Assembly: GCA_911728455.2 (NCBI GenBank)
Contig: OU452229.1
Location: forward strand, 15,906,076 to 15,970,075
Direction: 5' to 3'
DNA from: Marthasterias glacialis
Lineage: Eukaryota > Echinodermata > Asteroidea > Forcipulatida > Asteriidae
Length of the DNA stretch: 64,000 bases
Shown here: in pieces, positions 29,917 through 42,100 of the stretch
Layout: each line of letters opens with the position of its first letter
How positions within the stretch are numbered: position 1 is the first letter of the stretch
The notes under the pieces: generated by a model
Told to the model about the DNA's origin: nothing
Databases searched by the model: none
The model's input: only the letters and a program-made list of their open reading frames with translations
Position numbers and translations under genes: made by a program

Positions 29917-30104
29917 ATGAATGCTGCAAACCGCAAGAATGTTCCTGGTGGTAACCAACAAGGGCAAGCAGTCATGAACCAGGAGGGACAAGGCTATCTG
30001 AATGCTGCAATGGCTACTGCTGGTAACCATGGCTTGGGCTATACCACTGTACCCATGGGTTGGAATCGTACTATATGGGGAGATGGCTCAATCGTCTACG
30101 TTAG
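29917..30104 (+). CDS. MBD5: MBD5/6 exon 1: N-terminus and first half of the MBD
   Basis: 62 codons plus two bases. A Gly/Gln/Asn-rich N-terminus leads into VPMGWNRTIWGDGSIVYV. The donor is AG-GTGAGA at 30105. The codon split with exon 2 gives Ser, making YVSPSG as in vertebrates. AACATGTAG-like sequence upstream (about 29880) could be an acceptor for a 5' UTR exon. Confidence 0.9.
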
Positions 30105-33100
30105 GTGAGAACTGTTTGTCACGGTTTTATGTACATTAACATGTACTGTGAGGAAGCACGAGAGACGATTTATATTTCATCATTTCATGTACCATTGTTG
30201 ACATGTAAGTTGCTTACCATGTCCGTAGCTGATTTTAAGCCAACTCTATACACAAAAACCAAACCTGATACTTCAAGGAGGCAACAGAGGCAATTGCCTC
30301 CATTGCCCCTAGCCATTGCCTTGGTGTACTTGAAATATTCCAATGGAAGTTTACAATTTCCTCATAGAGGTGCCCTTTACCAAGGAGAAAATGCCTTGGT
30401 GCCCTTGCCCTTTCAAGATGAAGCATACAGGCCTGAAAAACTACCGATGATCCACAACCAAGCTTTAGATAGACTGTTGTTATGTAAAAACAAATGAACT
30501 ATAAGTGTAGTATTCTCCAGGCATTCTCCTGATAAGGAAAAGAGCATTTGTCAAGTTAAACTCCAGATTTTTCGTTCAGAATCACACATACAGTGTACTC
30601 ACACAAGAGATTAAGTTTGTGGTGTTAAAGCAAACCTGCATCTTACTGAATTATTCTACTTTTACATACTGTATGGTATGTATATAAAGAATTCTATTGC
30701 TCTTACACAGTAAGCATTGCATTTATAAAGAAGGGTTTACGCTGGTTTTTGTTTCGTTGTTGTTTTATGCCAGACAGACGAGGTCTTTTAAAAACTTACA
30801 AAAACAGTGCAGAGTAGATTACAACCACAAAAAAGACTCTTTTAAGTTTCCCTACATGAAGGTGGTTGCTAATAGTGTAATGTACGTGTGAACATAAATG
30901 TACTGTATGTATAAATGCATGTAAATCATTCTTGTACATTCTTTTATACTCTACTTTTCTATTTTAAAAAGTTAAAATCGCAACAATTGGATAGGACCAT
31001 CTGAACAGAACAGGAAAATGTGCGCACAAATAATGCTGTTTTCTGGCCACATGGTTGAAAACTTTAAAACGCCCCAATTGCAAGGGGTACCATGGGTTTT
31101 ATTTTTGGTTGCTATTTTATTGTAAACAGGTCATTTCAGCTGTTTTGTAGCTGCCGACCATGTGAGGTTTTTTTTATCAATAAACCAAAATAATAATAAT
31201 AATAATGGATTTATTTATTTATTTGTTTTTCTATTCAAATTGTTTAGTGTAAAGTGGCCCATCAGGGGTCTCCCCAGGTTTTTTTTTTTTAACTGGGGCA
31301 TTCTGGACCCAGATGTTTAAAACCAGGTCCTCAGAGTATTTTTGATTGTGTGTTTGTGTTTGAAAAGCTCTACTATGCAATCTGTCAGAGCATTTAAAAT
31401 GGATAAATATGTTATAATTTGTTAAGTGTGAATTTGATTTGAATGTAAAAAAGAAAGAACATTTTTAAAAATTTATTTTAATTTTTCATGGTGTATTGGA
31501 CGCAATTTCTTCGTATCTGCCCAATACGCTAGCTTGTGCATGGGGAGAACCCTGATACATGTAGCATTCAAGATACATTTATTTTTAGCAAAATCCACCC
31601 TAAAATTACCTGACTTGTATAAAAAAAAATCAAATTGGATAAATTATCTTTTAATGACTGCAAGCAACCACTCCAAAAGACTCTATTTACATCAAAGGCT
31701 CAAATTTAATCTACTCCATGCATCAGGGTTAAATTGAACGTATGTTTCTCATACTTTCCCTCAGTCCAAGTGGCCACCTTCTGCATTGTGCCGATGAGCT
31801 TCAGCGATACCTTCTTGCAGAAGGCACTTGCAAATGTGGATTAGAATGCCCACTGATCATCGACAGAGTGTTCAACTTCAACCCTAGGGTACCAGCTAGG
31901 CCAAAGCTACCATCTGACATCCTGCAGAGGAGCCATCTCAACACTCTCTGCAAGCATAGACATAAGTTAGTTGCCATGGCAGCAGGGCTTCAGGGAAATG
32001 AGGAGAGCCTGGCAAACATCGGTCCATCTGGGGGTGGCTTGGCAGCGCCAGGGAGAAGCAAAGGTCTGTAAGCTGCCTTAGTACACTTGTTTACTATTTA
32101 GTTTTTTAGTTTTATTTTATGGCAGTGAATACAATTTATTTTTTTGTTACGAATATTGCTCATGTTTTATTCTCTTGATATCAATTTGAGTTGCGATAAA
32201 TAATAGAGAAAAATAACAGTATGCTCTTTTGCTGCCATTGGTTAAAAAAAAAATCTCCCCACCCTCCCCCCCCCAAAAAAAAAAAATCCCAGAAAATCAA
32301 ACAAAATGTTAAAAACATTCTTTTTTTATAGATATATAATTTTATAAAAACTAATAAGATGTATTATTTTTTTTTTGGTTTTTTTAAATAAAAACTGAAA
32401 GAAAAGCTTTTGGTCACAATAGAATATTTGACTACTGCACCATGTAAATTCTGGTACAATTGTCGGCCTTGCGAGTACTTGTACTGTGTGTGGTTTTTTT
32501 TGGGGGGGGGGGTGGCAGAATTTCTCCTTGTGTTATATCAAGGTCACTTAGAGAACCTCAAAATATTTGAAATTGCAGCAATAACTGGATCAAAGAAAAA
32601 CTATAAAACACAAAGATGCATATTAACCAATTGCTGTTTGGAGTATATAGATTTTTATTTATTTATTTATTTATTTATTTATATTGTTATTTTTTTTTGG
32701 GGGGGGGTAATCGCACATCCCTTGGGTGTTCATGAAAAACATTTAAATACTGATTATTATTTTTATTAAACACATTGTGTCACGATCTTAAGATTACCCA
32801 CTTCAGGGATTGATTTCGCAAAGCACTAAGATTCATCTTAAAGATGAGTTGTCAATATTATCATGGTGACTTGTATTGTTGTGACATCGCACTTTGCTTC
32901 TCAAGCAAAAGATTGATACACAGTTAATAACAGAATTAGCTCTGTGTGAAATCGGTCCTAGGTTGTTAACAGTTAAAGTTCAGTCGTATATTTAACCCTC
33001 CTACTGCTAGACCATTCAAAACCATTCCAATTCTCACGTTTCCCCATGATATACACACATGGTATTATCATTGAAATGGTGTTAATATCAAGCTGTACTA

Positions 33101-36100
33101 CCATTCATAAGTATAGAGGGTCCATTGATTCACCACAGCTGTACCACTATTTGGAATGATCCTAACCAGGCTTTGTATCAGCTTACCTACCATTCAAAAC
33201 CATTTGGGGAATCAACACTGTACACAACTGTCTCACCATTCAAAACCACAATAGTGAATGGTTTCAAATGGTGCATCATCTTACTCAAAAAAGGCACCGA
33301 GAGCACAAGGGTTAATAAAGAATTGTTTTTTTCAAATACCCTGAAAATTGTAAATATGCTTCAGATTTTTTTTATATTTTTAACCAGTTGCAGCCGGGAT
33401 TTTTTTAAATGTTTTGTACCGTCCTCCAATGGGATTTTTTTGTCGGAATTGCCAGAAACATTTTTCTCAGAGAGTACCACTGGAACAAAAAAAATCTGAC
33501 TTGACAAAGCAAAGAGAACAATGATTCTCTTTATCGCATCGTGCGTTTTGTTTTCTCGACCAAGAAAATGTCAAATTCACGCACCATGAATTGCAAAACA
33601 TCGGCCATTACCTAGAGCATGGGATTGGTACTAAGCACGGAACCGTAGTTTGATTCCTGGTTTACACAATGAATAAACAATGGTGGAAGCCTCTTGATGT
33701 CTCGTAATCCTCTTCTTGGATTAAAAGGACAAAGGTCTGTAATCAGGCATTACACAAAAACCATGTTTTGTTTTTGTGTGGGTGAAGCGAAGCATTAGAC
33801 AGCATGTGCGCGGTCTGTGCACGCTCAGCAGTGGAATGTCCTGGGGACCTTTGTTCCGGTAATCCAATTTTACACAATGGTGTCGCTGTATGTACACAGC
33901 TTCCGTTTTCAGGCAGGGGAAACATTTGCTTGTATACACCTCATCCGGCACCTACTGGTTCAAGGAGGAGTTGTTGTTGGTGTTTTGTTTTGTAACTAGA
34001 AAAATGTCCAAGGAGAAGTCAACATAATATTTGGATGTGATATTTTTACTGGGTCTGTATTTAGAGTTTCTTTTTTATTTGTTTTTGCAGGAGTGAAGAG
34101 GTCAAGGTCAAAGTCAAAACCTGAGACTGGCATCGATTTTCAGTATCCCAACCTTTCAGTGTCACAGATCTTAGCACTACAAGGCAGACACCAGCACCAT
34201 CCACAAAACATCACCAAACTAATGCCTTCATTGGATTCCATTCCATTTGATCATCGCTTGCAGCAGCACAGCATCGAGTCACATCAGAGACACATTCAGA
34301 TGCGCTTCTTGCACATGCAGCACCAGGAGCTTATGCAGCAGCACCAGCTGCTGCTTCACCACCAGCAGCTTCCCCACCAGGCATCCCCACGGAGGGGAAG
34401 TCAGGAATCTCTCCATTCACCCATTGATCAGTGCTCTGTTGAAGTTTGGGATGGAAGGGTGCTCCACTCAAGCCCAACCCTTCGCTGTCCGAACATACCT
34501 TTTACCAGAGGTGGTGAGGTAGCATCACAGAGTGCACCCACTGCTGCAAGTCCACACAACACTGTTTCAACGTCAAGAAAAAGAAGTGGATCAAGCAGTG
34601 AACTAACTGTCAGTCCAAATGAAAGGCAATCGCTCCATAGCCATAGTTCGTTCTCGTTCCCTTTTCATGGGGAGGTACATGGGCCTGTTGTTGATGGACA
34701 GAATATGGTTGGCATGCACCTGGATGGATGTTCTCCAAATGTGATTCCATTACTCAGCAACATGTACCATAGTCAAAACAGGGCTTCCTCGACTGCTGCT
34801 AATATGAGCAATAATCCAGCCTTGTTTGCCAATAGAAGCGATGCGGCCTCCTTTATGCAAGACCGGTCGAAAAAGAGCCTTGTTGTAGTACCAGGACAGG
34901 ACTCTGAAGAAGCTGCACAAAGTGAGTCATCCAAATCTGTGGAAAAATCCAAAGGAGATAAGATAACCACTTCAGACACCTCAAAAGACAGCAATCTGGC
35001 TCATAGCATCAACAAGTCCAGCTCTATGCACAACAAAAAAACAGATCCAAAACTTCCAGTTGGCAATATATCACTGCAAGAAATATTTAACCAGTCACTT
35101 GAAGGAAGTGCCTTCCCAGCAAGTAGTCTACTTTCAGCTGCAGCTAAAGCCCAATTAGCAAAGCAATCTCAATCTCCTGAAAGTCCAGCGCCCCATCATG
35201 CAGGTGACCTTATGTCTGGTATGGGCTTATTTAATGACAGCGTAACGCAAGACAGCTCCAAACCTGAATTAGCATCTTCGCAGACAAGTGCAAAGAGAAA
35301 GCAAAGTGTGGAATCATTAAAACTTTCGGACTCTGTTGGGGCAACTGAGACTAGCAGTGAAAGTAGCACAGCGGCTGTTGAAAATATCAGCCAGTCCCCG
35401 ATACAGTGCCTGGAGAATGCTGTACTCAATTTAGAAGACCAGCCTAACGTAGTGAATGCAGGTTCCTTGCCAGAGGGCACGACTGTTTCTCCCGAGAGAA
35501 AGAGAATGAACACAAAGAGCATTGATGACGCTATTGACGACTGGACCAAGAGACCACGTTTACACAGTAGTGACAGCTCACATGGATGTGCCTCTGTTGA
35601 ATCTGAGACAATACAATCAGAAGTTGCTATATCAACTCACAAAGTGCCTGAGATGAGTATGGACAGACATTTTCCAATGCTCCAGCATGATTCGACCAAG
35701 GTAACAGGCTCATATAATGTTGTTTGCTCTACTGGAAAATCGACAACCTCAGGTGAGCATCCAGCTGTAGACATTTCTGAGTTAGCCAGGTTGAAGCAGC
35801 AACAGGAATGGTGTGCAGCCATGCTGAGAGCAAATCAACAGCATGGCACCGGAAATATTACACTTGAGCATTTCCCAACAGAGCCACACATGGGACCTCC
35901 CCACATCAGGTCAAGAGGTCTTCAGGAGCTCCAACACATTGCCATGGGTGGTGGCCCTTTTCCCAGGATACCAGCTATGCAGCAGCATCCCAACTATGCC
36001 CAGATGCACCCGTTTCCAAATCGTTTTGTAAATCCACAATTCATCCATCCCAAGGTGAATATGATGCAACATCCTCATGCAATTTCAAGGCCTTTCAGAA

Positions 36101-39100
36101 TGGATACACCAGTGGACCAGTTAGACCCTAAGATCCCACAGGGTGCAAATGTGTGTAATAGTAACATTTTACAGTCAATGCTACAGCAGCAACAGCAACA
36201 TCTCCAGCAGTTGGGAATACATCCCCCTGGTAATTTTCACCATCCTAGTATGAAACCAGCGTACCATGGAGACCCGTCTTTGCCAATGAAACAATTCCCA
36301 GATGTGGCAAATTTGACTAAAACTCACCAACATGGGTCCTCCACTCATAAAGCTGGGGCGTCATCGCAGCGTAGAAAAACTGCCAAAGTGTCTAAGAGTT
36401 CAGGAGGCTCGTCAACAAGTGGTACTCCTGTTGTGGACCTTGATGATGAAGAGCCAAAGGATGCTGCTTACTGGGTGAAGGCAGCTTCTAAACTAGGCGG
36501 AGTGAAGAAAGTAAAAGACATACTGGCAATGACAAGGTCATTGAAGAAACACAACAGTGAATCTGGACAGGTTGAGGCAATCTTTGAGGCTGTCCTGGAT
36601 TCTGCAAGCGGTGGAATGAAGGTCATCATTAAGGAAGGCACAAGAGCGCAGCAGGGAAGCACAGACCAAGGGAAGGGATCTGCTTTGAATAAGACCCTTG
36701 CAAAGGAAGCTATCCCTACTGCAGAAACTTCAGAAGTCTCTAGCGTCATAAATGTTACGAGAGTATCTGCTGATCCATCGGAGCAAGACAAATCAGGAAA
36801 TTCCTCACCAAACACAGAACTAAATACTGTGGCAGGGCATGAAAGAGAAACCTCCAAAGAGTATTTGCAAACAACTTTCATATCTGGATCTCAATTTGAA
36901 GAGAGTGAAGAAACTAAGGCCGCAGCAAACACTTTGTTAGACCTTGGATCTTCAAACGCAAATTATTTAGATAGTCAGGATAGGGAAGTGATGACTATGA
37001 TTGAGGAAAAGTCAGTGCTTGAATTATCATCAGCTCCACAAGCCGAAGAAGTACCAATGGACACCAAACCTGAGGAAGGAGCTACTTTGGAATCAGATAG
37101 TTCTTCTCCAGTCTTAGAGTTACCTGAGTTAACAGAGGTACAAATTATCAGGTCTCCCCATGATGAAATAGTTGACGGTCACCATGATGAAGTCTGTAAC
37201 ACTGTGCCTGAACAAACTGTCTTCCTGTCAGTGGAACATGAACTGGTAGCTTGTGATAGTGCTGGATTAGAAACATTACCGAACCAACCCGCAGTCGAAC
37301 TAAACGTCAGTCAACAGACACCAACAGAAAATCTCAGTCTTACAGGATCATTTGATACTTCGCAGTCACCTAATGTATGTGCTAATAACCAGAAGAGTTC
37401 AGAGGTTGCCCAAAATGAAGAAGATAATACTGTAACAGATTCAGGTCAAGGCCAGCTTCATGTGGACTATGAAGAGGACACTGACGAGATTGAAGTCTCT
37501 TCTCAGACGAGATCTTCCGAAGAAGCAAACAGCAAACAGATTGAAGTCTCTTCTCAGACGAGATCTTCCGAAGAAGCAAACAGCAAATCACAGGAACAGG
37601 GATTCACTACAAATAAAACAATACCAAATACGAGTGGTTCCACAACTCACGATTCATCCTCAAGTGAAAATGTGGATAGAGATTGCGCATCAGACAGTTG
37701 CACTGAGCATCAAGAAACGTTACTTTACGTTACAGACGCTGACAGTAAAGAAGAAGATCCTGAACAAAACTCAAAGGGTAAAGTCCCAGAATCCACTGAA
37801 GAGCCAAGATTGTCCTCTGAAACAGGAGACCATTCCAAGGTAGTTGATTCTTGCAGTGGCGAGGGTTCATCGCAGGGTGAAGACAGCCACATGAGTTCAG
37901 GTAATCTATCGTTACACATCTCTACAGCTGAGTTTCCAGATGCTGAACTACAGCAGGGTGATGTTGGTGCTTGGTGTTCGGAAGAAGGCGGTGCGTCCCT
38001 GCATGAGAGTGATCATACCAGTGATCAGGAAGATACAGTACTTGTCATAGCATTAGGGGAATGCAGCGATGAAACAGGCGGCCTTATAGAGCATACAGAA
38101 CCCAAGACTTCAGGGTGTAGTGGCACTGCGGAAATCATCATGGAGGATCAGACAAAGAGTTCCGAGAGAGTTTACATTGAAAACACTGAACAAGATCAAC
38201 AGCACACCCACAAGATCAGTGAAACAGCTACAGACACTTTACCGATTGAGAGTGCACCAGTCAAGCAATACCAATCAAAAGACATTCAATCACTGAGGGA
38301 AGGTGAAATGATGGACAGTGAACCAGGGAATAACTTTCAGTCGACAGACGAAGATGAGACAGTAGACAGAACACTGGTTGAGCAGGATCAATCAGTGAAG
38401 TGTGAATCGGTGCACTTAGATAGACCATTGGTATGTGAACCATTAGAACGGGATGAATCATTGGAGTGTGAACCAGTGAAACAGGATCAAACAGTGGTTT
38501 GTGAATCAGTGGAACAGGATCAATCATCAGAGTGTGAACCGGTGAAACCAGATCAAGCAATGGATTGTGAACCAGTGAAACAGGATCAATTATCGGAGTG
38601 TGAACCAGTGAAGCAGGATCAACTATTGGAGTGTGAACCAGTGAAGCAGAATCAATCAGTGGACTGTGAACGAGTACGGCAGGATCTATCAGAGGAGTGT
38701 GAACCAGTGAATCAGGATCAATCAGCGGAGTGTGAACCAGTGAAGCATGATCAGTGGATGGAGTGTGAACCAATAAAGCAGGATCAATCAGTGGGCTGTA
38801 AACCAGTGAAGCAGGATCAATCAATGGACTGTGAACCAGTGAAGCAGGATCAATCAATGGATTGTGAACCAGTGGAGCAGGATCAATCATCAGACTGTGC
38901 ACCAGTGAAGCAGGATCAATTATCGGAGTGTGAACCAGTGAAGCAGGATCAATCACCAGACTGTGCACCAATGAAGCTGGATCAATTATTGGAGTGCGAA
39001 CCAGTGAAGCAGGATGAATCATTGGAGTGTGAACCAGTGAAGCAGGATCAATCTCCCGAGTGTGAACCAGTGAAGCAGGATCAAACTCTGGAGTGTGAAC

Positions 39101-42100
39101 CAGTGAAGCAGGATCACTCTCCGGAATGTGAACCAGCGAAGCAGGATCAATCTCTGGAGTGTGATCCATGGAATCAGGATAAACCATTGGAGCTGGATCA
39201 AGCAATGAAGTTTGAACCAGTGAAGCAGGATCTAGTAATGGAATGTGAACCAGTTCTACGAGATCAAGCAGCGAAAAGTGAACCAGTGGAACAGGATCAA
39301 TCATTTAATTCCGAAGCAGTGGCGCAGGATCAATCTCTGGAGTATGAACCAGTTCTGCAAGACCAGGCATCAAAAATTGAACATGTGTTCCAAGATGAAG
39401 GCTATGAACCAGTTTACAAGGATCCACTGATAAGTAGTAATGATGAAGTATTGACTGTAGATCAAATGTCAGAGAGCGACTCAGTGTCAGAAGTTGAACT
39501 CATGGAACGTGATCTATTGGAGACTGATCAACCTGTAGAGTGTGAACCAATGACACAAGATTGCACAATGAGTCGTGAACAATTGAATCTCACCCAGGAC
39601 CTTGAACAAGCTGGAGAAGTCAACACCTCGGTGACCTCGGTGCAAGGTGAACCAATGGATAGGGAACCGGCTGTGAAAGAGGACCTAAGGGATCACAAAC
39701 AGTGTGCAGAAGACTACGAGAATGAACAAATGGATCAAGGTGAATCTTTACACATTGAGGAGCCAGTGGGGGACAACGAATCTACATGTACAATCAGTAA
39801 CTCCATGAAACAAGACGGTGGACCAGTGACTCAAGATCGTTTAACACAAAGTGAACTTGGAAATCAAAATCTTGTTATCTGCAACCAACCAGGAGAAACG
39901 GACACCAATAAATCGGCGGAAAATGACCAAATTCAGGTCCTGGAAGATTTCGGAAGTAAAGCAGTTGATCAAGCAGATGAAAAGAGCAAACAAGGTGATG
40001 AAGTTGAATCAGTAGAGACTACACATCCAACTCAAGTCCCTTTGCTTGAAAGCGTGATTCAGGGTACTGACGAGGACGAAGCAACTGTGGTAGAGTCACA
40101 CCTTGTGGAGGACAGGGAACTAACAGGGAAAGACACATCTGTAGATATTGAGTCACAAAAAGATGAGTGCACACCTGGGTTTGAACAAGTGCACCAAAGT
40201 CAAGTGGTGCACTGTGATTCGGCTGAAGAAGATCCCCTAGAAAACAGCAAGACGGTTGCTCAAGATCACTTTGAAGAAACTGAACGAGACAGCTCATCGG
40301 GGCTTGTTGAACCTAACAGGCAAGGTAACTTGGATTGCAGTGAAGCAGTGGAGCAGAATTGCTCGAGATTAGACATTACGGAACCAGAGAGTGAAGATTT
40401 TACAGGTCATTTTGATGTAAGTAGACAATCTAATGTGAGCCCTCAAGCAGGGAAAATGGATGAAATGTTGAAAAAGGAACAAGAACCAGAAGTCAATATG
40501 ATTGAGGTACAAGCGATGGATCAAAATGAGTCGTTGAATGTCAATGAATCTACATCTGAAAATGTGTTCCTTACAAATCACAATATTAGAGAGGACAATG
40601 TAAACAACAACAGATCTACTGAGAGCTTGCCGTATGAAGAAAATGAGATGTCATCTGCTGATTCAGAATTTCAAAACAAAAGTACTACAGCATCAAACAC
40701 ATCTGCTGATGTTTTACACTCTGATTTGCAGAACGATTCTAAAATGAATCCAGAAGAAAAACCCATCAAAGAAATTGAAATGGATTTGGAATCTAAGGCC
40801 CAGGAGTCTATGAATGAACCTGAGATTGAGCCTCTTGAGACTGCTCCAATTGTTTTATTGAGCACCGAAAGTGATTCTGGTGCTCACAGAAGTAGCCCAT
40901 CACCTGCAGGAGGAGATGACTGCCCACAGTCTCAACCAACTCATTCAAGTGAAGAACCTGCTACTGATGATTCGACCCTATCAGAGCCATCGTCTTTTGA
41001 TAATTTAACTGCTACAAGTGCATCAGTAACCATGAATGGACCATCCGGCGCAAACCCTGACTCTACATCTGAAGTCATTAACCACTGTGAAATGGCCGAA
41101 GCATCTGATTCTGGTATTAAAAACCCCCTTGAACCTTTCAAGGATAGATCCAGTCCCTTTGAGCCCGCTTCAAACAGAGAAAGCGGCTTGCCAAATGGGC
41201 TCGTAGAACCCCAGTGCCTGGATGATATTCCTGTGGGTTCGTTAGCGGGGCAGACATCTGATAACTTAAACCAAGAGGACGTCGCTGGGGTAGATGGACA
41301 GTCCAGGCTGGATGACGAACAAGAAAATAGAGAGAACAAGCCCCTGATGGAGGAGCCGTCGGTGCAGGAGATCTGTACTGCAAGGAGGGAGCCGATCTTA
41401 AAGAGGTCTGTTGGGGAAACACCAAAGAGCATGCTGACTGCCAAGGAGGCAGGGTACAAGAAGGAACGCCTGACACAGGAGGCACCTACAAGAGTACTAC
41501 GTGGGAATGTTCGAACAGGTAGGCACATTGTTGGGCTATGTGCGTGTATGAAAAATATTAGATGTTAAAGTGAATGAGGTACGACACAATGATTTACTCA
41601 ATAGGAAACAGGAGTAGTAAATACATTTTAAAAAATAGCGTCACAGAAAAAAAAAGATTCACGTTGTTGTGGATAATTTTGTGCTAGTACAACATGTACC
41701 AGAACCCTGTTTATTAAAACACATGTGGAAATAGTCCAGCACAGTTATCATATTTGAAATTGTATTGCTACAAATACATTTTTTCAAATTACAACAAGCC
41801 AACAGATACAGCGTCACTGAAAGGGACAGCGCCAACATTTATTGTCCGTCATTCTACTTACAATGTAAAGAGCTTTAGCAGCACAATCAACATAAAAAAT
41901 AGTTTGTATTGTGGAAGAAAACTTTATATTTTACATTCAAAGTTTCAAAGCACAGTCCTGATACTTCCTGGAGGCAATGGATGCAATTGCCTCCATGCCC
42001 CTGGCCATTGCCTTGGTGCCCCTTGAAATGTTCTAAAAGAAATTTGCAATTTCCCCATAAAAGTGCCCTTTATCAAAAAGAAAATGCCTTGGTGCCCTTG

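Noticed and set aside
38261..39304. 347-codon open frame on the minus strand inside MBD5/6 exon 3
   Set aside because: It is produced by the 33-nt coding repeat, whose unit happens to lack stops in that antisense frame. It has no start context, family resemblance or codon signal of its own.
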